Source: Lachnospira sp. UBA3212
Lineage (GTDB): Bacteria; Bacillota; Clostridia; Lachnospirales; Lachnospiraceae
Assembly (NCBI GenBank): GCA_002363615.1
Contig: DEWK01000006.1
Coordinates: 82,828-146,827 of the forward strand
Length of the DNA stretch: 64,000 bases
Direction: 5' to 3'
The notes below the pieces were generated by a model that had not been told where the DNA came from, did no database searches, and saw only the letters and a program-made list of their open reading frames with translations. Shown here one piece after another: positions 8,707 through 18,405 of this stretch. The translations under genes and the position numbers were made by a program. Within the stretch, counting starts at the first letter, position 1. Every line of letters starts with the position of its first letter.

Positions 8707-10934
8707 GAGTTCTCCTTTGATACCTGGCCTTCTTCTTCTGTAGTTACTTCTTCCTCAAAACTATCTTCTTCCCCATAGTAAAGAACCTCATTGGTAGAAC
8801 TTAACACATTGGAATCTGAGTGAGCCTGACTAACTACAAAGCTATCTAATCCCTGAAGTTGAGGATAGTAAATTCGAAGGGTGTTTTCGTCAATAAATTC
8901 TGTTCCACTAAAATATTCCCCATTTACAAAGACCTTACTATATTTGGTAAAATTCTTTCCCTTAATAATAACATAGCCTTCCCCATGGATATCCGGAGTT
9001 TCATCCTGGGCTTGGGTAATATTGTCCTTATCCGACTGAACCGTTTCCGATTCTTCCGTCTCATTTTCAGGGGCGTTCTCTTCCGTCTGTTTATAGATTG
9101 AAGTAATCTCAATGTCATAAAGTCCCATCTTCATTCCAAAGGGAGTATATGGATTGGTTCCGTTATAGATCAAAAGATCACCTCCGAAGATGTCATACTG
9201 GAGGTTTGCAAGCCCATCAAGATACGTTTCCTCTGCTAAGGAATCCATATTATCCTGGTGGTAGGCATTAACAAATCCATCACGAATGCCAAGCTGCTTT
9301 AATATCGTTGCTTCAAGCTGATAAGCCTGAATATTCTTATCTTCGTACGTTACATCCTCCATGTTTGTCCAAATAAAATACTCGGTTTGGTAAATGGTCT
9401 CCCCATTAAACTCAGATTCCTCAAAGCTTAAACTAGGCAAATGATCTCCATAAAATACTACAATAGAATCCTCTCCCCGCTTGTTTACGCTATCAATTAA
9501 TTGTCCCACAAATTCATCCATCTCATGAATCTGGTTGGTATAGTATTCTCTGGCATTAATCAAATCATTACTTATGTCATATCCGCTTTTTGCACTTAAC
9601 TGGATTGGATAATCCACATGATCCTCAGTAGGATAAGAACCGTGTCCTTGAACCGAAATGGTATAAACAAAATCCTGGTCTTCCGTAGAATCCAAAGCAT
9701 CATTTACCACCTGAGTCAGGCAATAATCCTTAGCCCAACCCATAGGGGTATAATCTGTTTTCGCATCCAAATTCAAATACTCTACCGCTGTAAAGTCATT
9801 AAATCCTAATTGATCGTATACCACATTACGACCATAAAAACTTGCCGTATTATTGTGAACCAAGTGGCTGGTATAACCATGGTTAGAAAGATTGTAAGCC
9901 ATAGATTCACAGTTTTGATTTCTTAAAGTAGTCTTAAATGGGTATTCTCCCGGACCAAAATTATCAATATTCAATCCGGTTACTACTTCAAACTCGGAAT
10001 TTACCGTACCGGCTCCTACTACCGGCATAGAAAGCAAGCCGGAAGCACATTCATTCTGATACTTATGATAGTTTGGAAGTGGATCTTCTGAAAAATCCAT
10101 ATCATTACATCTGGTAATATCAAAAAATGACTCCAACTGAACAATAATAATATTAGGTGTTTTTACCTCCTGGCTAGGATCCATATAAGGATCATACCTG
10201 TCCTGTTGGTTCTCATCATGATCCTTCGTCTTAATAGACTCAATTTTTTCTTTCGAATAGGTGGATGGTTTGCTTACACCTGAGTTTACCAGAGAGTTGG
10301 TAAAGCAATAGGCAAACCCATACTTTAAGTAAGACTGAGATAACTCAGGGAATTCCATGGAAAGTGCCCCATACACATTTCCTACAAAAAGCATCATAAA
10401 CATATATCCAACAGTTAAGCCGACCATTGCCAGTCTGGTAAGAAAACGACATTGATTTTTTACCTTAGGTCCCTTAATAAACAAGATTATCATCCCTGTA
10501 ATCACAAGGACTACCACAATTCCCAATAAAATATAGGAAAAAACATTAAAATATTTATTGATTACATTTAAGGCAGAATCGATATTCAAGAAATCCATTC
10601 TAGTAAAAGGAGTAACCCTGCTACTTAAAAGATAGAAATTGACACATCCTAAAATCACCCAAACAATACTCATGGCACATAGTGCAAAAAATCTCCTTGA
10701 AAAAAAAAGGGAAATGGTAAGGGTTGCTAAGATAATCGACATATTACAAAAAAATACGAATGGACTGGATATTAAATGCTTCACTCCTAATACAATGGAT
10801 TTTCGGCCTAACATTTCAATCACTAAATTCAGCACAAACGCCAGTGCTACATAAAAAACAACTGTCCTCTTTTTCCCCTCAAAAGTCATCAGCTTATAAA
10901 AAAAGTTTTTCATTTCATATTCCCTTTCAGCCAT
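8703..10934 (-). CDS. LTA synthase-type phosphoglycerol transferase with C-terminal IPT-like domain
   Basis: 743 residues. Five N-terminal membrane helices (about 25-190) carry an extracellular sulfatase-fold domain (about 255-560). Catalytic features of LtaS enzymes are visible: metal ligand E268 in QLESFF, nucleophile T310 in GAGTVNSEFE, and GDH at 496-498, with a further SVQGHGSY motif near 427-434. The protein is about 100 residues longer than typical LtaS because of an extra C-terminal region: an acidic Glu/Thr stretch (about 615-648) inserted in a beta-rich segment with VIIKGKNFTKYSKVFVNGE that resembles an IPT/TIG domain. It probably makes a glycerophosphate or related wall polymer. 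Start: ATG at 10934 has AAAGG; ATG at 10913 (MKNFFYK) has AAAGGG, so either is possible. Confidence 0.85.
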   Translation of the reverse strand: MAEREYEMKNFFYKLMTFEGKKRTVVFYVALAFVLNLVIEMLGRKSIVLGVKHLISSPFVFFCNMSIILATLTISLFFSRRFFALCAMSIVWVILGCVNFYLLSSRVTPFTRMDFLNIDSALNVINKYFNVFSYILLGIVVVLVITGMIILFIKGPKVKNQCRFLTRLAMVGLTVGYMFMMLFVGNVYGALSMEFPELSQSYLKYGFAYCFTNSLVNSGVSKPSTYSKEKIESIKTKDHDENQQDRYDPYMDPSQEVKTPNIIIVQLESFFDITRCNDMDFSEDPLPNYHKYQNECASGLLSMPVVGAGTVNSEFEVVTGLNIDNFGPGEYPFKTTLRNQNCESMAYNLSNHGYTSHLVHNNTASFYGRNVVYDQLGFNDFTAVEYLNLDAKTDYTPMGWAKDYCLTQVVNDALDSTEDQDFVYTISVQGHGSYPTEDHVDYPIQLSAKSGYDISNDLINAREYYTNQIHEMDEFVGQLIDSVNKRGEDSIVVFYGDHLPSLSFEESEFNGETIYQTEYFIWTNMEDVTYEDKNIQAYQLEATILKQLGIRDGFVNAYHQDNMDSLAEETYLDGLANLQYDIFGGDLLIYNGTNPYTPFGMKMGLYDIEITSIYKQTEENAPENETEESETVQSDKDNITQAQDETPDIHGEGYVIIKGKNFTKYSKVFVNGEYFSGTEFIDENTLRIYYPQLQGLDSFVVSQAHSDSNVLSSTNEVLYYGEEDSFEEEVTTEEEGQVSKENS

Positions 10935-10964
10935 AGGCAGACCTTTACATTATTTAACCAAACA

Positions 10965-10993
10965 ATTTTAATATCCATCCAGATATTTGTCAA
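10965..10993 (-). promoter_or_regulatory. Promoter of the LtaS-scpAB operon
   Basis: Reverse strand: consensus TTGACA, 17-base spacer, TAAAAT. Transcription would start near 10958, giving a leader of about 25 bases. The -35 box lies 13 bases after the nucleoside phosphorylase stop codon; I see no terminator between them, so read-through is possible. Confidence 0.75.
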
Positions 10994-11005
10994 GTTTTGT
11001 GGAGA

Positions 11006-12310
11006 TCACATAATTCTCTTTAAAACGAGTTTTCCTTTTTTTACATCTTCATCACAGCACAAAATACTTTGCTTGATTAGTTTTTCTGCTTCCGCAAGTT
11101 TTTCCAAATTATTGCCATAAACTCTTGCAAGGGTTTCCCCACGTTCTATTGTGTCCCCTACTTTTTTTTCTAAAACAATTCCTACTGCCGGGTCGATTTT
11201 TTCTCCCTTTTCCATACGCCCTCCTCCAAGAAGACATAAACTTTTTCCTATGTTTTCACAAGCAAATCCCGCTACATAACCAGACTCCATGGCAAGGATT
11301 TCCAAACTGTATTTCGCTGTGGGAAGTTTGGAATAATCCTGAATAAAGGCAGGATCCCCTCCTTGAGCCACTACAAATTTTTCAAATTGTTTCAAAGCCT
11401 TTCCTGAATCCAAGGCATCTTTCAAAAGTGTTTTTCCTTGTCCTACTCCTTCTACTCGATCCGCTAATACTAGCATCTGACTTCCCAAGCTTAGACATAG
11501 TTCCCTTACATCTGCTGGTCCCCTCCCCTTTAATACTTCTACCGCTTCCATTACTTCTAAGGAATTTCCAATGGCATATCCCAAAGGTTGAGACATATCT
11601 GAAACCACAGCAGCCATGCGCTTTCCCGCATTTCTTCCAATTTCAATCATAATCCCTGCAAGTTCCTTTGCCTCCTTCATAGTTTTCATAAAAGCACCAT
11701 TTCCCACTTTTACATCAAGAACAATTCCATCTGCCCCAGAAGCGATTTTTTTACTCATGATTGAACTGGCAATCAAGGGAAGGGATGATACGGTTCCCGT
11801 TACATCTCGAAGGGCATATATTTTCTTATCTGCCGGTGCCAAGTGTCCGGTTTGTCCAGATAAGGCATAACCAATTTCATTCACTTGTTTTATAAACTGT
11901 TTTTCCGTTTTGGAAGTTTGAAAGCCAGGAATTGCCTCAAGCTTATCAATGGTACCACCGGTAAAACCCAATCCCCTTCCGCTCATTTTCGCCACCGGAA
12001 CCTGACAGGCGGATACCATCGGTCCTAAGATTAGGGTCGTCTTGTCTCCAACTCCACCTGTGGAATGCTTATCGATTTTAAATCCATGAATTTCCGATAA
12101 ATCCAATTGATCCCCCGACAAAACCATAGCCTCCGTTAAAGAAAAAGTTTCTTCCTTGGTCATTCCATTTAAATAAACCGCCATTAAAAATGCGCTCATC
12201 TGATAGTCTGGAATATTTCCCTGTGTGTATTCTTCCACCAAATCAAAGATTTCCTCACGGCTTAAAGTTTGGCCATCTCTCTTTTTTTCTATTATTTGAA
12301 TCATATGCAT
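11006..12310 (-). CDS. deoA: Pyrimidine-nucleoside (thymidine) phosphorylase
   Basis: 434 residues, cytoplasmic dimer in the family. It splits thymidine, deoxyuridine or uridine with phosphate, for nucleoside salvage. The phosphate-binding KHSTGGVGD (about 81-89) and the family signature SGRGLGFTGGTIDKLE (about 110-125) are intact; the C-terminal alpha/beta domain has VGIVLEKKVGDTIERG. Length matches Pdp/DeoA enzymes (about 435-440). I cannot separate the thymidine-specific from the broad Pdp type. Start at 12310 follows GAGGG by seven bases; an ATG two codons later is an alternative. Divergent from the DAHP synthase gene. Confidence 0.92.
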   Translation of the reverse strand: MHMIQIIEKKRDGQTLSREEIFDLVEEYTQGNIPDYQMSAFLMAVYLNGMTKEETFSLTEAMVLSGDQLDLSEIHGFKIDKHSTGGVGDKTTLILGPMVSACQVPVAKMSGRGLGFTGGTIDKLEAIPGFQTSKTEKQFIKQVNEIGYALSGQTGHLAPADKKIYALRDVTGTVSSLPLIASSIMSKKIASGADGIVLDVKVGNGAFMKTMKEAKELAGIMIEIGRNAGKRMAAVVSDMSQPLGYAIGNSLEVMEAVEVLKGRGPADVRELCLSLGSQMLVLADRVEGVGQGKTLLKDALDSGKALKQFEKFVVAQGGDPAFIQDYSKLPTAKYSLEILAMESGYVAGFACENIGKSLCLLGGGRMEKGEKIDPAVGIVLEKKVGDTIERGETLARVYGNNLEKLAEAEKLIKQSILCCDEDVKKGKLVLKRIM

Positions 12311-12455
12311 AATAACACCCTCTTTCTATGCATCAGTATAACATATTCCTCAAAAAAGAAAAAACCTTTTACATTTTATATGGTTTATGGTAAATTTACT
12401 TGGTATAACATTTTATAGAAATTAAATATATTTTAAGAAATAGAAAGGAACAATT

Positions 12456-13499
12456 ATGGGAACTAATTTTCTTCGCAAACTCCCTACTCCAAAAGAGATC
12501 AAAGCACAGTATCCTCTTTCTGAGAAGGTAGTAAAAATCAAGGAACAAAGAGACAAGGAAATTGCCGATATTTTCACCGGCAAGGATGATCGTTTTATCT
12601 TAATCATCGGTCCTTGTTCTGCAGACCGTCCAGAACCTGTTTTGGATTATACTTCACGTTTAGCTAAGGTAGCTGACAAGGTGGGAGATCGTATTATGAT
12701 TATTCCACGTATTTATACTAATAAGCCAAGAACAACCGGTACCGGTTATAAAGGAATGGTTCATCAGCCAGATCCTGAAAAGGCTCCTGATATGTTGGAA
12801 GGATTAATTGCTATCCGTAAGCTTCATGCCCAGGCCATTGAAGAAACCGGTCTTACCTGTGCAGATGAGATGCTCTATCCCGAAAACTATCGTTACTTAT
12901 CGGATCTTCTTTCTTATGTAGCAGTTGGTGCCCGTTCCGTAGAGGATCAGCAGCATCGTTTAACTGTTTCCGGGATGGACATTCCTGCAGGTATGAAAAA
13001 TCCAACATCCGGAGATTATTCTGTTATGATTAATTCAATCATTGCCGCTCAGGCAAAGCAGACCTTTATCTATCGAGGTTGGGAAGTAACTACCGACGGA
13101 AATCCTTTAACTCATGCAATTTTACGTGGTGCTACCAACAAGCATGGTCAGAATGTACCAAACTATCACTACGAAGACTTGCTTAGACTTTATAAGCAAT
13201 ATACCGCGAAGGAACTTCCAAACCCTGCTTTAATCGTAGATGCCAACCATTCAAATTCTAACAAACAGTATTTTGAACAAATCCGTATTACCAAGGAAAT
13301 CCTTCACTCAAGAAGAGCCAATAGCGATCTTAAGAATTTCGTAAAGGGTTGCATGATTGAGTCCTATATTGAGGACGGATGTCAGAAGATCGAAGATGAA
13401 TACATTTACGGAAAATCTATTACAGACCCTTGTTTAGGATGGGAAAAAACAGAACAGTTAATTGAAGAAGTATATTATCAGTTAGGTCGTAAAGACTGA
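12456..13499 (+). CDS. aroF: 3-deoxy-7-phosphoheptulonate (DAHP) synthase, class I alpha
   Basis: 347 residues, cytoplasmic. First step of the shikimate pathway: condenses phosphoenolpyruvate with erythrose 4-phosphate. Motifs of the AroF/AroG/AroH type are present: IGPCSA near 48-53 with the metal-binding cysteine, KPRTTGTGYKG near 86-96, MKNPTSGDYS, DANHSNSNK and the late MIESYIEDG. The N-terminal extension of about 45 residues is the usual site of feedback binding in this class, but which amino acid inhibits it cannot be read. Single-gene unit on the + strand, AAAGGA site, closed by a strong terminator. The 145-base upstream region shows no T-box structure that I can recognise. Confidence 0.92.
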   Translation: MGTNFLRKLPTPKEIKAQYPLSEKVVKIKEQRDKEIADIFTGKDDRFILIIGPCSADRPEPVLDYTSRLAKVADKVGDRIMIIPRIYTNKPRTTGTGYKGMVHQPDPEKAPDMLEGLIAIRKLHAQAIEETGLTCADEMLYPENYRYLSDLLSYVAVGARSVEDQQHRLTVSGMDIPAGMKNPTSGDYSVMINSIIAAQAKQTFIYRGWEVTTDGNPLTHAILRGATNKHGQNVPNYHYEDLLRLYKQYTAKELPNPALIVDANHSNSNKQYFEQIRITKEILHSRRANSDLKNFVKGCMIESYIEDGCQKIEDEYIYGKSITDPCLGWEKTEQLIEEVYYQLGRKD

Positions 13500-13504
13500 T
13501 CAAC

Positions 13505-13540
13505 AAAAATCGCTCAAGGTTAAACCTTGAGCGATTTTTT
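13505..13540. terminator. Bidirectional terminator between aroF and the Nudix gene
   Basis: A 14-base perfect stem (13507-13520 with 13524-13537) with a three-base loop, flanked by A-run and T-run, so it can end transcription from both converging genes. Confidence 0.9.
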
Positions 13541-13584
13541 AGTCTAAGTATAGGCCGAAACTCACTTATCATAAGGGAGTAAAA

Positions 13585-14109
13585 TTAATTTCGATAAAAA
13601 TAAGCATACAAAGCCGCCACCGTTTTAGAATCTGTTATTTCCCCTTTTTCTAACATAGCTAGTATTTCCTCTTTCTTAAAGTCTACTACTTCTACATCTT
13701 CATCTTGATCTAAATGCTGACAGGTTTTAGTAAGATTCCTGGCTACATAAATTCCAATCTTTTCATCACAAAAAGCCACTGTGGTATTTACATCCATTAA
13801 AAATTCCAGGTCACATGAGGCATATCCAGTTTCTTCTTCCAGTTCTCTCCTAGCACAGGTTAAAAAGTCTTCTCCTTCTTCCTTGCCTCCTGCTGGTATT
13901 TCATAAATCACCTGATCTAGAGCATTTCTCCACTGCCTAATTAATATAATTCTTCCATCCGGTAGAATCGGAAGACAAGCAGCTGCCCCCTTATGTTTAA
14001 TAAAATCCCACTCTGCAATCCTGCCAGAAGGAGTCTTAATATAGTCGGTATATAAATCTATAATATGGCCCTTATAGGACAGTTTTCGATCAATTCTTTC
14101 TAACTTCAT
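13585..14109 (-). CDS. Nudix hydrolase, ADP-ribose pyrophosphatase type
   Basis: 174 residues. The complete Nudix box GxExxExGEDxxxCARRELEEETGY is at about 74-96 (key residues G74, E80, R88, E89, E92, E93). The N-terminal part (SYKGHIIDLYTDYIKTPSG, then IPAGGKEEGE) is that of the NudF/YqkG ADP-ribose pyrophosphatases, which cleave ADP-ribose to AMP and ribose 5-phosphate. A GTG two codons upstream lies inside the GAGG ribosome binding site, so the ATG at 14109 is taken. It starts nine bases after proC, in one operon. Confidence 0.87.
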   Translation of the reverse strand: MKLERIDRKLSYKGHIIDLYTDYIKTPSGRIAEWDFIKHKGAAACLPILPDGRIILIRQWRNALDQVIYEIPAGGKEEGEDFLTCARRELEEETGYASCDLEFLMDVNTTVAFCDEKIGIYVARNLTKTCQHLDQDEDVEVVDFKKEEILAMLEKGEITDSKTVAALYAYFYRN

Positions 14110-14118
14110 ATCCACCTC

Positions 14119-14916
14119 TTACTTCAAATGAGTAGCCTTATCATAGCAGGCATCTGTTGCCTTAATAATGGCATTCCGGAAACCAAACTCCTCTAAAGCT
14201 GCCACACCTGCAATGGTGGTTCCACCGGGAGAACAAACCATATCCTTTAATTCTCCAGGATGCTTTCCGGTTTCAAGAACCATCTTAGCAGAACCTAAAA
14301 GAGTCTGAGCTGCAAATTCATAGGCCTGTGCCCTAGGCATTCCATACTTTACAGCGGAATCTGCCAAAGCTTCAATAAAGATATAAGCGTACGCAGGTGA
14401 ACTACCTGAAACACAGGTAACCACAGAGATCATTTTTTCAGGTACAACCCTCATCTTTCCAAATGATTGAAAGAACTTCTTAATTTCATCCTTCTCCTCT
14501 GCGGTATAAAGGGTTTCATCATAACAAACACCTGTCATACCTTCTGAAAGGAGGGCTGGGGTATTTGGCATAGCCCTTACAATACGAATATCTGCTCCAA
14601 GCGCATTGGCAAGATAACTTGAATCCACGCCTGCCACAATCGAAATAATAATATTATCTGGCTTTACTATATTTTTAATATTAGCAAGTACAGGATCAAG
14701 GAACTGTGGCTTAACAGCAAGCACAATATACTTTGCGTGATTTGCAACTTCTGCATTAGAAAGTTCATAAGAAACACCCGTTGCCTGATTCACCTTTTTC
14801 ATTCTCTCTTCATTTGCATCTGAAAATGTAATCTCCTCCGGGGCATATAAAGACAAGATTCCCTTTAACATTGCAAGTCCCATGTTTCCCATTCCAATAA
14901 AACCAAATTTCGCCAT
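14119..14916 (-). CDS. proC: Pyrroline-5-carboxylate reductase
   Basis: 265 residues, cytoplasmic. Last step of proline synthesis: NAD(P)H-dependent reduction of pyrroline-5-carboxylate. The N-terminal Rossmann motif is GFIGMGNMGLAML and the C-terminal family signature is PGGTTIAGVAALEEFGFR (about 231-248). VRAMPNTPALLSEGMTG and SGSSPAYAYIF are also as in the family. Length is standard. AAAGGAG site seven bases before the ATG. It follows rny after a 116-base gap that holds a 20-base-pair hairpin. Confidence 0.95.
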   Translation of the reverse strand: MAKFGFIGMGNMGLAMLKGILSLYAPEEITFSDANEERMKKVNQATGVSYELSNAEVANHAKYIVLAVKPQFLDPVLANIKNIVKPDNIIISIVAGVDSSYLANALGADIRIVRAMPNTPALLSEGMTGVCYDETLYTAEEKDEIKKFFQSFGKMRVVPEKMISVVTCVSGSSPAYAYIFIEALADSAVKYGMPRAQAYEFAAQTLLGSAKMVLETGKHPGELKDMVCSPGGTTIAGVAALEEFGFRNAIIKATDACYDKATHLK

Positions 14917-14957
14917 CTTTTTCTCCTTTTTCTATTATTCATCTGCATCCATAAAGT

Positions 14958-15001
14958 AAGATGCCGCATAACGAAGTAACGACTTCATTATACGGCATCT
15001 T
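14958..15001 (-). other. Long intercistronic hairpin between rny and proC
   Basis: Two 20-base arms (14958-14977 and 14982-15001) with a four-base loop. Read as reverse-strand RNA all 20 positions pair, two of them as G-U; read as + strand RNA the same two are A-C mismatches, so the structure belongs to the rny/proC transcript. No run of four or more U follows it, so it is not a textbook terminator; processing or 3'-end protection is possible. Confidence 0.6.
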
Positions 15002-15032
15002 TGAGCCTTTTAGTAGTAATTTTTACAAAAAA

Positions 15033-16589
15033 TTATTTTGCATATTCAATTACTCGTGACTCTCGAATTACATTCACTTTAATTTGTCCAGGGAATTCCA
15101 GAGCATCCTCGATTTGTTTTGCTATATCTCTAGCCATTAAAACCATGTCTGCATCTGAAACCTTATCTGGAGTTACCATTACTCGAATCTCTCTACCTGC
15201 CTGAATAGCAAAAGATTTTTCGACTCCTTCTACCGCATTCGCGATATCTTCTAATTGCTTCAATCTGTTTGTATAAGTTTCAAGCGCTTCTCTTCTTGCA
15301 CCTGGACGAGCCGCAGAAATAGCATCTGAAGCCTGTACAATACATGCAATTGCAGAAGTAGGTTCAACATCGCCATGATGAGCCTCCACCGCATTAATAA
15401 CGATTGGATTTTCCTTATACTTTTTACACAAATCTGTACCAATCTGAACATGAGTACCTTCGATTTCATGATCAATGGACTTACCAATATCATGCAAGAG
15501 ACCTGCACGCTTTGCAAGACGCACATCCAGTCCTAACTCGCCAGCTAAAAGACCACATAAATGTGCAACCTCAATGGAATGCTTTAAAGCATTCTGTCCA
15601 TAACTTGAACGGTATCTCATCTTACCAAGTAATCGAATTAATTCAGGATGTAAGCCATGTACGCCAACCTCAAGGGCTGCAGCCTCACCATCCTCTTTCA
15701 TTAATGTTTCCACTTCCTTACGAGCCTTCTCAACCATCTCTTCAATTTTTGCAGGATGAATACGACCATCTACAATTAATTTCTCAAGAGCCAGTCTTGC
15801 AATCTCACGACGAACCGGATCAAAACTTGATAATACTACCGCTTCCGGAGTATCATCAATGATTAAATCCACGCCAGTAAGAGTTTCAAGAGAACGAATA
15901 TTACGGCCTTCACGACCAATGATTCTTCCCTTCATCTCTTCGTTTGGAAGCTGAACAACTGAAATAGTAGCTTCTGATACATGATCAACTGCACACTTCT
16001 GAATCGCTGTAATCACGTAATCCTTTGCTCTCTTTTCAGCTTCTTCCTTAGCCCGCATCTCGGATTCCTTGATGAACTTCGCTGCATCCAACTTTACATC
16101 ATCCTTAACGCTGTCTAATAAGAATTCTTTTGCTTGATCAGAGGTTAAACCAGAGATTCTCTCTAGTTCTTGTACTCTTTGCTCATTTAAAGCTTCAACC
16201 TTAGCAACCTTAGATTTTAACTCTTCCTCTTTCTTGTTTAAAGACTGTTCATGCTTTTCAACACTTGCAATCTTCTTATCCAGAGTTTCCTCTTTCGATA
16301 AGACACGCTTCTCATAAGAAGCAACTTCAGCTCGACGATCCTTAATTTCTTTCTCAAGTTCATTCCTAGCATCCAAGTCCTTCTTTTTTGATTCTAATTC
16401 CGCTTCACGTTTCATGGTTTCAGCAGTTTTAATCGCTTCATCAACAATTTCACGTGCCTTGGAATCTGCGCTTCCAATCTTAACTTCGTAAATCTTGCGG
16501 TGGTAGGTTTGCGCTGCAAACCATACTAAGATTGCGGTGAGTACAACAGCGATCGCAACGGCAATAATAACTACGCCATAAGAGACCAC
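15033..16589 (-). CDS. rny: Ribonuclease Y
   Basis: 518 residues. Membrane-anchored endoribonuclease that starts mRNA decay in Firmicutes. Order: N-terminal helix (about 3-25), long coiled coil rich in Lys/Glu (about 30-200), KH domain with [20 protein letters not shown] (about 225-245), HD domain with [12 protein letters not shown] and HHGDVEP, C-terminal conserved tail ending VIEYAK. Start is GTG at 16589, placed seven bases after AAGGAGG; the next ATG would lose the anchor. Length is typical (about 520). Own promoter just upstream; proC lies downstream. Confidence 0.95.
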   Translation of the reverse strand: MVSYGVVIIAVAIAVVLTAILVWFAAQTYHRKIYEVKIGSADSKAREIVDEAIKTAETMKREAELESKKKDLDARNELEKEIKDRRAEVASYEKRVLSKEETLDKKIASVEKHEQSLNKKEEELKSKVAKVEALNEQRVQELERISGLTSDQAKEFLLDSVKDDVKLDAAKFIKESEMRAKEEAEKRAKDYVITAIQKCAVDHVSEATISVVQLPNEEMKGRIIGREGRNIRSLETLTGVDLIIDDTPEAVVLSSFDPVRREIARLALEKLIVDGRIHPAKIEEMVEKARKEVETLMKEDGEAAALEVGVHGLHPELIRLLGKMRYRSSYGQNALKHSIEVAHLCGLLAGELGLDVRLAKRAGLLHDIGKSIDHEIEGTHVQIGTDLCKKYKENPIVINAVEAHHGDVEPTSAIACIVQASDAISAARPGARREALETYTNRLKQLEDIANAVEGVEKSFAIQAGREIRVMVTPDKVSDADMVLMARDIAKQIEDALEFPGQIKVNVIRESRVIEYAK

Positions 16590-16645
16590 AGATATACCTC
16601 CTTATATTTGTTCTGTAAACAAACTCGTGCAAATACAACACTACA

Positions 16646-16674
16646 ATTTTAAACGATTCTATAAAAAAAGTCAA
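16646..16674 (-). promoter_or_regulatory. Promoter of rny
   Basis: Reverse strand: TTGACT, 17-base spacer, TAAAAT. The -35 box is inside the 3' arm/U-tract of the recX terminator. Confidence 0.65.
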
Positions 16675-16700
16675 GGAATCCCAATGTGATCCCTTAACTT
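16662..16700 (-). terminator. Terminator of recA-recX
   Basis: Imperfect 13-base stem (16668-16680 with 16688-16700), followed on the reverse strand by a run of seven U. It starts six bases after the recX stop and overlaps the rny promoter. Confidence 0.7.
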
Positions 16701-16705
16701 TGCTT

Positions 16706-17311
16706 TTAATAACGTTCAACGACTTTTCCCAATGCCTGAGAAATGTCTCCATAAGAAAAGCCACGATAAACTAGTTTTGATATAATTCTTCTCTTTTCTT
16801 TGGAATCTTTTAGGTCCTTCCCCCTAGAAAATTTCTCTATAAGTCCCTGTAAAACATAAGAATCATTCTTTTTTTGTTCCTCTAAAACCTGGGCAATCAG
16901 ATTTTTATCAATCCTTTTTTCTAATAGTTTTTTCTTAATCTGATAACTACTATACCGATCTTTTTTATATTCATAAAAATCCAGTATATATTGCCGATCA
17001 TCGATAAAACCATATTCCTTCATAAAGTTCAAAACCTTAGAAATAGTGGATGAATGATAGCCACCTTCCTTTAGTTTTAGGACTAACTGCCCTTGAGTTT
17101 TTCGGTTTTTACTAACAAGATATAAGGCTCTCTCTTTAGCACGAAGGTAAAGCTTCTCCATAATTTCATCCCTTAAAGCAAGAGAAACTTCCATTCCCTC
17201 TTCTAAATGCATCCTACGGATATCTCCATAATACAAATATCCAAGTGATTCCTCATCAATAGCAAGCCTTTTTTTTCCTTTACCTACCGGGGATAATTCT
17301 GTAATCACCAT
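16706..17311 (-). CDS. recX: Regulatory protein RecX
   Basis: 201 residues, three-helix repeats of the RecX family (visible core: ALYLVSKNRKTQGQLVLKL, GFIDDRQYILDFYEYKK, and YRGFSYGDISQALGK at the end). RecX binds RecA filaments and limits their growth. The gene follows recA after three bases with GAGGAA overlapping the recA 3' end, so both are in the SOS-controlled operon. Gram-positive RecX proteins are longer than the E. coli form, consistent with this length. Confidence 0.9.
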   Translation of the reverse strand: MVITELSPVGKGKKRLAIDEESLGYLYYGDIRRMHLEEGMEVSLALRDEIMEKLYLRAKERALYLVSKNRKTQGQLVLKLKEGGYHSSTISKVLNFMKEYGFIDDRQYILDFYEYKKDRYSSYQIKKKLLEKRIDKNLIAQVLEEQKKNDSYVLQGLIEKFSRGKDLKDSKEKRRIISKLVYRGFSYGDISQALGKVVERY

Positions 17312-17314
17312 GGA

Positions 17315-18370
17315 TTATTCCTCTTCAGACTGGCTTTCCTCTGTCACTTCCTCAGATGGAATAATACCAATCTTTTGGCGAACCTTGTGGTCTACCTCTT
17401 CCATAATCTCAGGATGTTCAATCAAATAGTTCTTAGCATTCTCACGTCCCTGACCAATCTTTTCGCCATTATAAGCATACCATGCACCACTCTTATTAAT
17501 AATATCCAGGTCTGCAGCAAGATCCAAAAGATCACCTTCCGCTGAGATTCCGCGACCATACATAATCTCAAATTCTGCCTCACGGAATGGAGGTGCCACC
17601 TTGTTCTTAATAATCTTAACTCTTGCACGATTACCTATTACTTCACCTGCAGACTTTAGTGTTTCAATACGTCTAACATCCATACGAACCGATGCATAGA
17701 ACTTTAAGGCATTACCGCCTGTAGTTGTTTCCGGATTTCCAAACATTACACCAATTTTTTGCCTTAACTGGTTAATAAAGATAATCGAACAGTTAGACTT
17801 CTTCATAATCGGAGTTAACTTTCTTAAGGCCTGGGACATAAGACGAGCCTGAAGACCCATATGAGAATCTCCCATCTCACCATCGATTTCAGCCTTTGGA
17901 ACTAATGCAGCAACCGAATCTACTACAATTAAATCTACTGCTCCTGAACGTACCATAGTCTCTGTGATATCTAAGGCCTGCTCACCATAGTCTGGTTGCG
18001 AAATATATAAATTATCTACGTCTACACCAATCGCTCTGGCATAAACCGGATCTAAAGCATGCTCAGCATCAATAAAACCTGCAATGCCTCCCTGTTTTTG
18101 TACCTCAGCGATAATATGAAGGGCTACCGTTGTTTTACCTGAAGATTCAGGACCATAGATTTCAATGACACGTCCCTTAGGGATTCCTCCGATTCCAAGA
18201 GCCACATCAAGACTTAAACAACCAGTTGTAATAGCCTCTACCTCCATGTTGTTATTGGAATCACCCAATCGCATAATAGAGCCCTTGCCATAATCTTTCT
18301 CAATCTGAGAAATAGCAGCATCTAATGCCTTTAATTTATTATCGTCGTTATTATTCTCTGTTTTCTTCAT
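17315..18370 (-). CDS. recA: Recombinase RecA
   Basis: 351 residues. DNA-dependent ATPase for strand exchange and co-protease for LexA. Walker A GPESSGKT is at 73-80, Walker [11 protein letters not shown] near 147-156, the RecA signature ALKFYASVR and the L2-loop region [24 protein letters not shown] are visible (cited only by core residues QLRQKIG and TTTGGNA). The acidic C-terminus ([12 protein letters not shown]) is typical. Promoter with a perfect SOS box lies upstream. First gene of recA-recX. Confidence 0.97.
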   Translation of the reverse strand: MKKTENNNDDNKLKALDAAISQIEKDYGKGSIMRLGDSNNNMEVEAITTGCLSLDVALGIGGIPKGRVIEIYGPESSGKTTVALHIIAEVQKQGGIAGFIDAEHALDPVYARAIGVDVDNLYISQPDYGEQALDITETMVRSGAVDLIVVDSVAALVPKAEIDGEMGDSHMGLQARLMSQALRKLTPIMKKSNCSIIFINQLRQKIGVMFGNPETTTGGNALKFYASVRMDVRRIETLKSAGEVIGNRARVKIIKNKVAPPFREAEFEIMYGRGISAEGDLLDLAADLDIINKSGAWYAYNGEKIGQGRENAKNYLIEHPEIMEEVDHKVRQKIGIIPSEEVTEESQSEEE

Positions 18371-18405
18371 ATTAAACTCCTAACTTCTCCTATTCATATA
18401 AGTAT

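Noticed and set aside
12311..12455. T-box or other riboswitch before the DAHP synthase gene
   Set aside because: The region is AT-rich and short, with no specifier stem, T-box motif or antiterminator/terminator pair visible; the only terminator is downstream of the gene.
15404..15862. 152-codon + strand open frame inside rny
   Set aside because: Rich in His/Gln/Leu as expected from reading the antisense of the RNase Y KH/HD region; no start signals; rny is certain.
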